NCBI RefSeq assembly: GCF_024543085.1
Contig: NZ_JANHNZ010000001.1
Span: forward strand, 416,876 to 480,875
Direction: 5' to 3'
DNA from: Granulicatella seriolae
GTDB taxonomy: Bacteria > Bacillota > Bacilli > Lactobacillales > Aerococcaceae
Length of the DNA stretch: 64,000 nt
Part shown: positions 41,405-49,590 of the stretch, in pieces
Layout of the letters: every line of letters begins with the position of its first letter
Numbering within the stretch: the stretch's first letter is position 1
Notes under the pieces: model-generated
Seen by the model: the letters and a program-made list of their open reading frames with translations, nothing else
Database searches by the model: none
Told to the model about the DNA's origin: nothing
Position numbers and translations under genes: made by a program

Positions 41405-41442
41405 TATAAAAAAACACTCCATGGTGTGAACCATGAAGTGTC
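41405..41442 (-). terminator. Terminator of rplM-rpsI
   Basis: Stem CACTCCATGGT/ACCATGAAGTG with GTGA loop; on the minus strand it is followed by a run of eight Ts. It lies 27 bases after the rpsI stop. Confidence 0.85.
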
Positions 41443-41468
41443 GATAAATGTTGTAATGTAGCTGTTTC

Positions 41469-41861
41469 TTAACGTTTTGAAAACTGGCTAGCCTTACGAG
41501 CTTTCTTAAGACCTGGTTTCTTACGCTCTTTCATACGTGGGTCACGTGTTAATAGACCTGCTGCTTTTAGAGGTGAGCGGAAGTCTGGGTCTACAGTTAG
41601 TAATGCACGAGCGATTCCGTGACGGATTGCTCCTGATTGTCCTGTAAATCCACCACCATTTACGTTAACATTGATATCGTAAGTACCTAATGTTTCAGTA
41701 ATGTTTAATGGTTGTTTGATTACTTCGTGTAGGTATGGGAATGGGATGTAATCTTCGATTGGTTTTTTGTTGATAGTGATGTTACCTGTCCCTGGTACTA
41801 AGAATACGCGGGCAGTTGAATTTTTACGACGGCCAGTGCCGGTATATTGTGCTTGAGCCAA
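41469..41861 (-). CDS. rpsI: 30S ribosomal protein S9
   Basis: A 130-residue S9 protein of the small ribosomal subunit. [16 protein letters not shown] at the start and the basic tail [12 protein letters not shown], which reaches the P-site tRNA, are diagnostic. It follows rplM by 13 bases with GGAGGAAG between them, in the usual rplM-rpsI operon. Length is normal. Confidence 0.98.
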   Translation of the reverse strand: MAQAQYTGTGRRKNSTARVFLVPGTGNITINKKPIEDYIPFPYLHEVIKQPLNITETLGTYDINVNVNGGGFTGQSGAIRHGIARALLTVDPDFRSPLKAAGLLTRDPRMKERKKPGLKKARKASQFSKR

Positions 41862-41874
41862 TGTTGCTTCCTCC

Positions 41875-42318
41875 TTAGATTAGTGATTGAATGTCTACTT
41901 CTACAGGTTGTTGCGCTGCATGTGGGTGTTCTGCTCCACCGTAAACGTTTAATTTAGTAAATAGACGGCGTCCTAATGAGTTCTTAGGTAGCATACCTCT
42001 AATGGATAATTCAACTAATTTACGAGAGTTGTTTGAACGTAAATCTCCTGCAGTACGTGATTTCAATCCACCAGGATGGTTTGAATGGTGATAATAGATC
42101 TTGTCAGTTGCTTTTTTACCTGTTAATGCTACTTTGTCAGCGTTAATGATGATTACGAAATCACCTGTATCAACGTTTGGTGTAAATGTTGGTTTGTTTT
42201 TACCGCGTAAAATGCTTGCTGCAACAGCTGAAAGACGTCCTAATGGAACATCAGTAGCGTCGATAACAACCCATTTACGATCAGTTTCGCTAGCTTTAGC
42301 CATATATGTTGTACGCAC
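41875..42318 (-). CDS. rplM: 50S ribosomal protein L13
   Basis: A 147-residue L13 protein of the large subunit. [17 protein letters not shown] and [13 protein letters not shown] are family motifs. I place the start at the GTG of 42318 (VRTTYMAK), with GGAGG eight bases upstream, since this gives the usual length; a start 15 bases further up would overlap that site. It is preceded by an L13-type leader and a clear promoter. Confidence 0.97.
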   Translation of the reverse strand: MRTTYMAKASETDRKWVVIDATDVPLGRLSAVAASILRGKNKPTFTPNVDTGDFVIIINADKVALTGKKATDKIYYHHSNHPGGLKSRTAGDLRSNNSRKLVELSIRGMLPKNSLGRRLFTKLNVYGGAEHPHAAQQPVEVDIQSLI

Positions 42319-42404
42319 GTTTGTTTCCTCCAAATTCTTATCTGTTTGTTTGATGACACAATTGAGTTTCCGGGGCTCTCTCGTGGGGCAAACAATACCA
42401 TTGC
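42319..42404 (-). ncRNA. L13-type ribosomal leader
   Basis: The minus-strand leader reads GTATTGTTTGCCCCACGAGA, then GAGCCCCGGAAACTC, then GTGTCATCAAACAAACAG before the rplM RBS. GTTTG/CAAAC can pair to close the structure. This resembles the Firmicute L13 leader, through which L13 represses its own operon. Identification is from memory of the motif and not from a covariance search. Confidence 0.6.
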
Positions 42405-42406
42405 TT

Positions 42407-42435
42407 ATAATACTGGTTATCTAGCCAAAAGTCAA
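42407..42435 (-). promoter_or_regulatory. Promoter of rplM-rpsI
   Basis: Minus-strand -35 TTGACT (42435-42430) and -10 TATTAT (42412-42407) with a 17-bp spacer. Confidence 0.8.
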
Positions 42436-42505
42436 CAAAATTCGTAACTAAACATATAAAAAAATTGAGTTTTTAATAAGCTCATCTATAAGTCATTTTA
42501 TCAAG

Positions 42506-42985
42506 TTTCTAAGCAATAAGTCCACATACTATCAAAACAAAAGAGTTTCTGAGAAAATGTATCCGAAATAACGGTGTAAAGCATAGCTAACGCACAGTGG
42601 ATGTTGGGGCTGGGCAAATAGTCCAAATGGTAACCAAATAAAATAGTTCCCCAGAAATCTATCCGAAATAACGGTGTAAAGCATAGCTGACGCACAGTGG
42701 ATGTTTCGGCTTTAGCCGATTACAGCCATGTAGACAGCTAAGCCGTGAGACCAAGGCTCACGGCAGTGCCACCGTTCTCATTTCGGACAGATTTCTGGGG
42801 AACTATTTTATGTTTTAGAATGCTTTTATCTTATTATAGACTTTTTGCGCCCCCTTACAGCCACGTAGACAGCTAAGCCAGTGAGACCTAGGCTCACGGC
42901 GGTCCCACCGTTCTCATTTCAGATACATTTTCCCAGAAACTCTTTTATGATTTAGAACAACTTATTCCTTACAGACTTTTTATCC
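42506..42985 (+). repeat. Palindromic structured element, copy 7 (outer, split)
   Basis: One copy cut in two by another copy. The left half (42506-42605) runs through AAGAGTTTCTGAGAAAATG and the ATAACGGTG core to CAGTGGATGTT. The right half (42855-42985) resumes at TTACAGCCACGTAGACAGC and ends with the paired arm CATTTTCCCAGAAACTCTTT. The 14-base apex hairpin of the outer copy is missing at the joint. It lies upstream of both rplM and the MFS gene. Confidence 0.9.
42606..42854 (+). repeat. Palindromic structured element, copy 7b (nested inside copy 7)
   Basis: Full copy from GGGGCTGGGCAAATAGTCC to GACTTTTTGCGCCCC, arms TAGTTCCCCAGAAATCTATC and GACAGATTTCTGGGGAACTA, apex CGGCTTTAGCCG. It interrupts copy 7 at the base of that copy's apex hairpin, so the family has moved or been copied after copy 7 was in place. 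Confidence 0.92.
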
Positions 42986-43030
42986 ACAACTTATTCAAAG
43001 TATCATTCCCAAGTTAAAACCCACCTTAAC

Positions 43031-43059
43031 TTGACAAGCCCATTTCAAAGCGTTACAAT
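43031..43059 (+). promoter_or_regulatory. Promoter of the PyrR-leader MFS transcript
   Basis: Consensus TTGACA (43031-43036) and TACAAT (43054-43059), 17-bp spacer. The start is predicted near 43066, giving a leader of about 250 bases. Confidence 0.85.
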
Positions 43060-43080
43060 TTCACTAATAAAAATTTGGTA

Positions 43081-43200
43081 ACTTTAATCGTGTCCTGTGA
43101 GACATGGAAGAACCGTTAACAAGCCTATCTATATGGTATGTGCTGTAACTTCATCATACCTTCTTTCATGTCCAGTGACTTCGGTTGCTGGCTTTTTTTG
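43081..43200 (+). ncRNA. PyrR-type attenuator leader
   Basis: TTTAATCGTGTCCTGTGAGA with following CATGGAAGAACCG (43083-43115) resembles the PyrR-binding hairpin (TCC...GGA stem with the conserved GNGAGRC). An alternative stem pairs GACATGGAAGAA with TTCTTTCATGTC (43161-43172), a possible antiterminator. The latter runs into a terminator CCAGTGAC-TTCG-GTTGCTGG (43172-43191) plus T7. The three structures exclude each other as in pyr operons: PyrR with UMP would favour termination. An internal GGTATG/CATACC stem sits in the antiterminator. The call rests on motif memory; a covariance search would settle it. Confidence 0.68.
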
Positions 43201-43315
43201 TCAGCTTTTAAGGAGGTTGAGTATCTATCTAGTCTGGTTTCATCGTTTAATAAAGAAGGTCTGAGAGCCTTCATTAATCTTGTGTACTAGTTACACAGTA
43301 AAGGGGAGTTTTCTT

Positions 43316-44605
43316 ATGTCAAAGCTAGATAAAAACAATCGTCGTGCTCTTGTTGCCGCCATCGTCGCATCAGGTACAGATGACCTCAATGTCATGTTCC
43401 TATCCTTTTCACTGACTACCATCATGGCACAACTCAATATTTCTTCCACACAAGGCGGCGCCATCGCCACTATCACTAACATAGGTATGTTGGTCGGTGG
43501 TATCATATTCGGAATTCTTGCAGATCGCTATAATAAATTCAAAGTTTTCAAATGGACTATCCTTATTTTTTCAGTCGCAACAGGCTTAATTTTCTTCACA
43601 CCGAACATCAGCTACCTCTACCTCATGCGCTTTATCGCCGGAATCGGAGTCGGTGGTGAATACGGAGTCGCCATTGCTATCATGGCTGGACTAGTACCAG
43701 CTAATAAAATGGGCCGTGTCAGCTCGCTAAATGGTGTCGCTGGACAAATCGGTGCCATCTCTTCAGCCCTCCTAGCAGGACTAATCGCTCCTATCTTTGG
43801 ATGGCGCGGGCTTTTCCTATTCGGACTAGCGCCACTTCTCCTAGTAGCTTGGATGGTACTTGCCATTGATGACAGCAAGATTATCGATAAGGACGCTAAG
43901 ACTAATACCAGCTCAAACAAGAAACAACGTGCTAATATCTCTGAGCTTTTCGCAACGCCTGCTCTAACCGCACAGACCTTAGCCCTAATGGTCATGACAA
44001 CCGTACAAATCGCTGGCTACTTTGGTATGATGAACTGGCTACCCTCAATCATCCAAGCCAATCTAGGAATCAGCGTCAAAAACTCGTCCATCTGGATGAT
44101 TTCTACCATCATTGGAATGTCCATCGGTATGCTAGTCTTTGGACAAATTCTTGACCGCTTTGGACCTAGGCTAGTTTACGGCATCTTCCTCATCGCTTCA
44201 GCAGTCTGCGTCTTCCTCTTCCAATACGCCAACACCATGACTAGCATGCTGATTGGAGGAGCTATCGTAGGATTCTTTGTAAATGGTATGTTCGCAGGAT
44301 ATGGCGCTATGATTACAAGACTCTACCCTCACCATATTCGCTCCATTGCCAACAACACCATCCTAAACGTGGGTCGTGCCTTGGGAGGATTTTCTTCCCT
44401 CATCATTGGTATCATTCTGGACGTGTCTAACAGCTCCATGGTTATGATCTTCCTTTCATCCTTATATATAATTAGTTTCCTAGCGATGTTGAGTATCGGT
44501 AATTTGAAAAAGGAAACTTATAGTCATTTGAACGCTGAAAGTTTTGAAAAAACATCCTCATTTATGACTAAAACCAATCCAGCCTCTAAAGCGACGGCTC
44601 ACTAA
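43316..44605 (+). CDS. MFS transporter (AAHS-like), probably pyrimidine-regulated
   Basis: A 429-residue major facilitator protein with about twelve membrane segments. GILADRYNKFKVFKW is the loop 2-3 motif and RFIAGIGVGGEYG the segment 4 motif, closest to the aromatic acid:H+ symporter branch. The PyrR-type leader suggests the cargo is a pyrimidine or precursor such as orotate or uracil rather than an aromatic acid; this is inference. The ATG at 43316 has AAAGGGGAG upstream. Its codons favour C and G more than neighbouring genes (many ATC and CTC), which could mean transfer. Confidence 0.85.
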   Translation: MSKLDKNNRRALVAAIVASGTDDLNVMFLSFSLTTIMAQLNISSTQGGAIATITNIGMLVGGIIFGILADRYNKFKVFKWTILIFSVATGLIFFTPNISYLYLMRFIAGIGVGGEYGVAIAIMAGLVPANKMGRVSSLNGVAGQIGAISSALLAGLIAPIFGWRGLFLFGLAPLLLVAWMVLAIDDSKIIDKDAKTNTSSNKKQRANISELFATPALTAQTLALMVMTTVQIAGYFGMMNWLPSIIQANLGISVKNSSIWMISTIIGMSIGMLVFGQILDRFGPRLVYGIFLIASAVCVFLFQYANTMTSMLIGGAIVGFFVNGMFAGYGAMITRLYPHHIRSIANNTILNVGRALGGFSSLIIGIILDVSNSSMVMIFLSSLYIISFLAMLSIGNLKKETYSHLNAESFEKTSSFMTKTNPASKATAH

Positions 44606-44672
44606 TAAACCCTTATTGCTCTAAGCTAGTAGGGAGCTTGTGGTATACTAAAAGAAAAAGCAGGTGATTCAT

Positions 44673-45683
44673 ATGCAGCAACTTTTAGCACAAGTCCCTC
44701 TAGTTTTTTTGTTGCTTCTCTTAGCCATCTCCCTTGCTGGTCTTGCCAAATCATCGGATTACTTGGTTGACCATGCTAGTTTATTAGCTCGAAAGGCAAA
44801 CATGTCCGAACTCCTGATTGGTGCCACTATCATCTCGATAGGTACCACCTTACCCGAAGTAGCAACTTCTGCCTTGGCATCCATAGATGGCTCACCAGAA
44901 ATAGCTTTGGGAAACTTGTTTGGTTCCATTGTTTCAAACTTGACCTTTGTACTAGGAATTGGAGCCTTATTCGGTGCTATTCCTGTTAATAAAGATGCTC
45001 TACGAAACTTTCATGAGCTATTTGGATTTTTGATTGGCTTTATTATCTTAGCCTTTATCAGTTTGACCCCTATTTGGCCTTTTCAAACAGGTCAGATTCC
45101 TTCTGTGCTTGGCTTTCTGTTTCTGATTGCCTTGTGTGTTCACTTTGTCATGATGTATCGGCGAATGGAGCATGACCATACCTTGGAAGAGGAATGCACT
45201 AACGAAGAAAAGCAAAAATCTACCGTATTTTTGTTGGCTATCGTTATCATATCTGCTCTAGTCTTGACGTTTTTCGCCAATCTTTTGGTAGATACTGTTC
45301 AAGTAATTGCTTTGCAATTCGGTATTCCAGAAACCTTAATTTCAGCTACAGTCGTCTCTCTCGGAACAAGCTTACCTGAATTAAGTACTTTCATCAGTGC
45401 GGTAAAGAAAGATAGAACATCACTCGCCCTAGGAAACATCATCGGAGCCTGTGTTCTGAATCTTCTTTTGGTTCTGCCAATTGCACCTCTCCTCAGCCCA
45501 GTCCTGATAATTCCAAGCATCTATTTCTACTTCATCTTCCCAATGATTCTAGTCATCGCACTCTTCTTTTACTTCTTCGTCCAAAACAGCAAAGTCAGAC
45601 TTATCACTAAAAAAGAAGGACTAGGCTTGCTCTTCCTTTACCTAGTCTACGTTTTGATATTAGTGTATTTGGAAATTGGGTAG
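44673..45683 (+). CDS. Calcium/sodium:proton antiporter (CaCA family, YrbG-like)
   Basis: A 336-residue membrane antiporter of the CaCA superfamily. Both alpha-repeats that form the ion site are visible: GATIISIGTTLPEVATSALA (about residues 51-70) and SATVVSLGTSLPELSTFISA (about 226-245), each with the Pro-Glu pair. Ten or so membrane segments. It exports Ca2+ or Na+ in exchange for the other ion or H+. GCAGG lies upstream of the ATG at 44673. It ends just before the nested repeat cluster. Confidence 0.92.
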   Translation: MQQLLAQVPLVFLLLLLAISLAGLAKSSDYLVDHASLLARKANMSELLIGATIISIGTTLPEVATSALASIDGSPEIALGNLFGSIVSNLTFVLGIGALFGAIPVNKDALRNFHELFGFLIGFIILAFISLTPIWPFQTGQIPSVLGFLFLIALCVHFVMMYRRMEHDHTLEEECTNEEKQKSTVFLLAIVIISALVLTFFANLLVDTVQVIALQFGIPETLISATVVSLGTSLPELSTFISAVKKDRTSLALGNIIGACVLNLLLVLPIAPLLSPVLIIPSIYFYFIFPMILVIALFFYFFVQNSKVRLITKKEGLGLLFLYLVYVLILVYLEIG

Positions 45684-45960
45684 CTGAAAGTAGTCGAGTC
45701 TCTAGCCCATCTATCGGAAATCAAAACGGTGGCACCGGGGCTGGGCAAAAAGTCCAAATGGTAGCCAAATAAAATAGTTCCCCAGAAATCTATCCGAAAT
45801 AACGGTGTATAGCATAGCTGACGCACAGTGGATGTTTCGGCTTCAGCCGATTACAGCCACGTAGACAGCTAAGCCAGTGAGACTTCGGCTCACGGCGGTG
45901 CCACCGTTCCCATTTCTGATAGATTTCTGGGGAACTATTTTATGATTTAGAAACTTTTTT

Positions 45961-46397
45961 TCCCGACTTTTGCACTTACAGGAAAAAATAAGTCGACAAA
46001 CACTTACAGCCACAAGGGTTACACAAAGTATAATCAATTAACACTTGTATATATACAGTAGTTTTGCTATAATGGTTAAATAGAAGTTTTGTATATAAAT
46101 TTACTATTTTTTGATAAAAAAGCTAATTTATCATATGATTTTTGATAAATTTATCCTATAAGATATAAGTATTTATCAAATTTAGATGCATAAAATTATT
46201 ATTTCATTTGAGAAAACAGAGTAATTTTGACTGAAGACTATGCAAAAATATTGAAAATGAAATGAATTCCTCATTGATGACATTAAAAACTTGAAAAAAC
46301 TGTATATATACTCTTAAAAAAATAAAAACACCACTAAAACCCTTTAGTAACAAGGGGTTTGGTGGTGTTTTCTTTCATTCAAGTGCAAAAGTCGGGA
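45961..46397. mobile_element. 437-bp non-autonomous inverted-repeat element (MITE)
   Basis: Bounded by a 17-bp perfect inverted repeat, TCCCGACTTTTGCACTT at 45961-45977 and its complement at 46381-46397. It is flanked by an 11-bp direct repeat GAAACTTTTTT (45950-45960 and 46398-46408). No coding frame of any size lies within. A duplication of 10-12 bp is typical of IS231-type IS4-family elements, so its transposase may be of that kind, but the ends do not match the IS4-family element at 19557. Confidence 0.88.
46045..46372 (+). ncRNA. Predicted noncoding transcript inside the 437-bp element
   Basis: TTGTAT (46045-46050) and TATAAT (46068-46073), 17-bp spacer and TGC before the -10, make a good promoter. 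A terminator stem ACACCAC...GTGGTGT with T-run lies at 46326-46374. The RNA would be about 295 bases, A+T-rich, without a frame over about 15 codons. The palindrome GTATATATAC overlaps the -35 (46047-46056) and recurs at 46302-46311, perhaps an operator pair. TTTATCA occurs four times in alternating direction at about 46110-46185. Confidence 0.5.
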
Positions 46398-46541
46398 GAA
46401 ACTTTTTTTATTTTATTACAGACTTTTTGCCCAGCCCCGGTGCCACCGTTTTGATTTCTACTTCCTATCTGACGATTCTTTTATATGTTAGAAATTCACT
46501 TCATTCCTTATTTTTCTCAAGCACATGGTTCCTTATACCCA

Positions 46542-46925
46542 CTACTCATGCAACTCCAAAGGAAGCCCATCTGGGTCGTGGAAAAAGGTCATCTTTTTAT
46601 TGGTGAAGGTGTCAAAACGAATGTCCTCCACCTCAATACCCTTTTCTTCCAACTCAGCCACAACTTCTTCAATATTATCGACCTTAAACGCCAGATGACG
46701 CAGCCCACAAGCTTCAGGATAGCCAGGACGCTTAGGGCTATCTTCCTTACCAAAAATTTCCAATTCCATAGTTCCCAGCCGTAAATCCAGCTTGACATCA
46801 TCTTTATCAGGCCGAACATTTTCACGGATGACCTCAAAACCTAGTGTGTTCACATAAAAAGCTCTGGAAACTTCATAGTCTGAGACAATAATCGCTATAT
46901 GGTGTACTTCATTTAATTTCATCAT
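46542..46925 (-). CDS. VOC-family protein (glyoxalase/lyase-like)
   Basis: A 127-residue vicinal-oxygen-chelate protein, similar to the YaeR/GloA-like group. Two beta-alpha-beta-beta-beta units are seen; VHHIAIIVSD near the start and LRHLAFKVDN in the middle carry metal-binding His, and PLELHE at the end the metal-binding Glu. Such proteins isomerise, lyse or dioxygenate small substrates, often methylglyoxal adducts; the substrate is unknown here. It lies eight bases after the large membrane protein gene on the same strand with GGAGA upstream, so the two are co-transcribed. Confidence 0.87.
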   Translation of the reverse strand: MMKLNEVHHIAIIVSDYEVSRAFYVNTLGFEVIRENVRPDKDDVKLDLRLGTMELEIFGKEDSPKRPGYPEACGLRHLAFKVDNIEEVVAELEEKGIEVEDIRFDTFTNKKMTFFHDPDGLPLELHE

Positions 46926-46933
46926 CTTCTCCT

Positions 46934-48580
46934 TTATGGTGCAGCTTTTTCAATCACAATCGAATTAACAAGACCATTCGCTGTCTCTCCTTTAACAGTA
47001 TCGCCCACCTTTAAGAAAGCCAGATCAGAATTTACAGAAATCGGTGCGAAGTAGATTTCCTCTTTGCCACTCAGTTTGAAAGCCATATGCGTTTCACCTT
47101 TCAGAACGATTTGATTGAGTGCTTCCACCGTTCCGCTAAATGGTGTTTGCCCATCCGTAGTCACTTGGCTAGAACTTTCCTTTCCTGTGTAGGCTTGGAA
47201 AGCGACTTGAACGGTTTCACCAATGACAACACGTTGGTAGTTTTCTGCATCAACAAAGGCATAAAGTTTAATCAAACCGCCATTGTCCTTGAGCGATAAG
47301 AAATAGGTGGGCTTTCCTTCGATGTTTAACAGCAATGGGAAGGTTGCCACATAACCTTTTTCTTGAACAGAACCTTGAGCACTCTCTTGGGCACTGACTT
47401 CTGTTGCCGCACCGATATCGTATAAGATAGTTTCCTTGGTTCTAGAGTTAACCAATACAAATCCCACATTTGACTCATCGGCATTAACGGAAGTTATTCC
47501 CGTATAAAGGTAAAGGTCATTGTCCTTAACAAAATATTGATAACCATTAGTATGCTTGGTAACACCACGTTTTCCAATCAAGGAATTCCAAAAACCTCCT
47601 TGGTAAAGACCATGTTGGTCAATTTGTCTCAAGACCAATTCAGCTGGCACCACTCGGTCTACCCAGCCAGGAACCTCATCGATGGCAAATCGTTGAATCT
47701 CACCCGTTACAGCATCGATAACAAAGATGCCTACCACATCCAAGCCATTAAAGAATCCAATCTTAGGACTAACTTCGGTGGCAATATAATAAGGTTTGCC
47801 CTCTTCATCTAACTCAAAAGAAACATCTGACACCATGGCGGTTGGGTAATTGAACCACAAATGTCTAGCAACGTCACGGTTAAAGTATTCACTCTTTGAG
47901 TACTTGATTGGTTGATCCATTTTGACTAGTTTAGAGTCACCTGTGATTGAATCAATCTCTACATAGTAAGGGACACCTGTAGACTGATTGGTTAACCAAC
48001 GCCAAAAACCGGCATATTCAAGTGGTGAAACACGGACAGGTCTATCTTGAACTGCAATCTGAACAAAGTCTTTTGACACTTCAAATTGCGAAACTAGGTC
48101 CTTCATCTCCCCGATTTTTCGGTCACCTAGTTTTTCAGACATATCTCGGTCCACGGTAATAATATTACTTGGGTCTGACAACTTCAAATCCTTGGAAAAA
48201 TCACCACTTTGTATGGTGCCAATTTGGTTGGCAAAACTTTTGGCCTGCCAGATTGGTAAGCCACTTAAAAGACCAAGCAGAAAAATTAGTCCAAAGATTC
48301 CTAATAGAATAGCAAAGCGTTTAGGAAGTTTAAATAACTCAGCTAACATAGGATTTTTTGTTGCTGTAAATCGTTTGCCAACTGGTCTTGGCCCTTCGAT
48401 GATGACATCCTTAGTGGACTTGACGAAGACATTGACGATAAAATAAATAACTGTAGCTATCAGGATAAGAACCCAGAATTGTGGGTTACGTAAATTATAG
48501 GGGATTAATTGAACATAGGATATGATAGCAACAACAATAAGTGTTATCAAGGCTGGTAATAATTGTTTAAATAGTTTCAT
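46934..48580 (-). CDS. Large membrane-anchored protein with PepSY-like repeats, function unknown
   Basis: A 548-residue protein I cannot assign a function. Three hydrophobic segments (about residues 8-28, 35-55 and 90-112) are followed by a long extracytoplasmic part. Two stretches, YVEIDSITGDSKLV (near 205) and VFVIDAVTGEIQRF (near 290), resemble PepSY-type domains. A Gln/Ser-rich insert SAQESAQGSVQEKG is near 405. Similar proteins are common in Lactobacillales but uncharacterised as far as I know. It is flanked by alkD-like and VOC genes on the same strand with short gaps. Confidence 0.8.
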   Translation of the reverse strand: MKLFKQLLPALITLIVVAIISYVQLIPYNLRNPQFWVLILIATVIYFIVNVFVKSTKDVIIEGPRPVGKRFTATKNPMLAELFKLPKRFAILLGIFGLIFLLGLLSGLPIWQAKSFANQIGTIQSGDFSKDLKLSDPSNIITVDRDMSEKLGDRKIGEMKDLVSQFEVSKDFVQIAVQDRPVRVSPLEYAGFWRWLTNQSTGVPYYVEIDSITGDSKLVKMDQPIKYSKSEYFNRDVARHLWFNYPTAMVSDVSFELDEEGKPYYIATEVSPKIGFFNGLDVVGIFVIDAVTGEIQRFAIDEVPGWVDRVVPAELVLRQIDQHGLYQGGFWNSLIGKRGVTKHTNGYQYFVKDNDLYLYTGITSVNADESNVGFVLVNSRTKETILYDIGAATEVSAQESAQGSVQEKGYVATFPLLLNIEGKPTYFLSLKDNGGLIKLYAFVDAENYQRVVIGETVQVAFQAYTGKESSSQVTTDGQTPFSGTVEALNQIVLKGETHMAFKLSGKEEIYFAPISVNSDLAFLKVGDTVKGETANGLVNSIVIEKAAP

Positions 48581-48602
48581 CAGACACTTCCTTTTTTAGT
48601 TT

Positions 48603-49271
48603 TTAAATGTATTTGCTACCTTCTTTGATGGATAAGTTGGACAGCTTCTCTTTGCGGCTGTCAATGTAATTCGAAACCCATGTAGGATTCACCTTAGAAT
48701 AGTCACGTAGAGCCCATCCAATGGCTTTGTTGATAAAGAATTCTTTGTCATTCAAGTTTTGGTCAAGTATGGTTGTCATAAGAACAGTATCAGTTGACTC
48801 TTTGCGACCTAACTGATGTAAGATGGCTGCTCTTCTTAGCCACAAATTGTCTGCCTTGCTCCAGTCAAGTAAACGTACTTCCAGACTAGGGTTCTTCAAA
48901 GCCAAAAATCCTATTGTCTTGACCAGATTGTCTACACTATCCCACCAAGATCTGCTGGTCACAAGTATCTGCAAGTGTATAAAATCATCAGCCTTAAGGA
49001 AGCCCTTAGTGGCAGCTAGACAATCAGTAGCAATGTATTGAAACTCCCTATGTTTCATAGACCAGAGTTGGTGAACCACTTGCCAATTAATTGTATCTGT
49101 TCTTTTAGCTTCTTGTTTGAATTCCTTGATAAAAGCTTTTGATAGGTCTTTTCTTTGTTTAGACGTAACTCCCAAGTAAGGAAACTGATTTCTCATATAA
49201 GCTTCCATTTGAACAGCAACTTCTTTATTAGCATTGAGGGAAAATTGTTCCTTTAATTCTTCTAAATTCAC
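48603..49271 (-). CDS. DNA alkylation repair protein (AlkD-like)
   Basis: A 222-residue HEAT-repeat DNA glycosylase of the AlkC/AlkD family, removing positively charged alkylated bases. RSWWDSVDNLVKTIG (about residues 107-121) holds the Trp and catalytic-region Asp, and LWLRRAAILHQLG the Arg/Trp that grip the lesion. EFFINKAIGWALRDYSK is the family signature. It is the first of a three-gene leftward unit with the PepSY-like and VOC genes. The gene is complete. Confidence 0.93.
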   Translation of the reverse strand: MNLEELKEQFSLNANKEVAVQMEAYMRNQFPYLGVTSKQRKDLSKAFIKEFKQEAKRTDTINWQVVHQLWSMKHREFQYIATDCLAATKGFLKADDFIHLQILVTSRSWWDSVDNLVKTIGFLALKNPSLEVRLLDWSKADNLWLRRAAILHQLGRKESTDTVLMTTILDQNLNDKEFFINKAIGWALRDYSKVNPTWVSNYIDSRKEKLSNLSIKEGSKYI

Positions 49272-49340
49272 CAGACACCTCCCTAGATTCTTACAATAAG
49301 TATATCATATTGTTTAAAATGTAACTAGACACTTCCACTT

Positions 49341-49590
49341 GGAGGCTGGGCAAAAAATTCTGTAATATAGTGCTTTCTAAATCATAAAATAGTTCCCCAG
49401 AAATCTATCAGAAATGGGAACGGTGGCACCGCCGTGAGCCTTGGTCTCACTGGCTTAGCTGTCTACGTGGTTGTAATCGGCTGAAGCCGAAACATCCACT
49501 GTGCGTCAGCTATGCTTTACACCGTTCTTTCGGATAGATTTCTGGGGAACTATTTTATTTAACTTCCCTTTGGACTTTTTATCCAGTCTC
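49341..49590 (-). repeat. Palindromic structured element, copy 9
   Basis: Full reverse copy from GGAGGCTGGGCAAAAAATTC to GGACTTTTTATCCAGTCTC, arms TAGTTCCCCAGAAATCTATC and GATAGATTTCTGGGGAACTA. It lies between the divergent alkD-like and brnQ genes, upstream of the brnQ T-box promoter. Confidence 0.88.

Larger units (their letters stand above)
45737..46438 (+). repeat. Palindromic structured element, copy 8 (split by a second element)
   Basis: Near-consensus copy, GGGGCTGGGCAAAAAGTCC to GACTTTTTGCCCAGCCCC, with arms TAGTTCCCCAGAAATCTATC and GATAGATTTCTGGGGAACTA. A 437-bp inverted-repeat element interrupts its right flank at GATTTAGAAACTTTTTT. Without it the copy would be about 254 bp. Confidence 0.9.
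45711..46460. repeat. Outer palindrome flanking element copy 8
   Basis: GAAATCAAAACGGTGGCACC (45717-45736) and its exact complement GGTGCCACCGTTTTGATTTC (46439-46458) flank copy 8 directly. Together with the element's own ends they give one continuous inverted repeat of about 38 bp per side. The flanks look like a short-form copy (compare copy 2) opened at its apex by the insertion of copy 8. Confidence 0.8.

Noticed and set aside
43209..43262. AAGGAGG followed by TTG as a 15-codon leader peptide upstream of the MFS gene
   Set aside because: The start would lie directly against the RBS, with no regulatory codon run; terminator and PyrR-type structures explain the leader.
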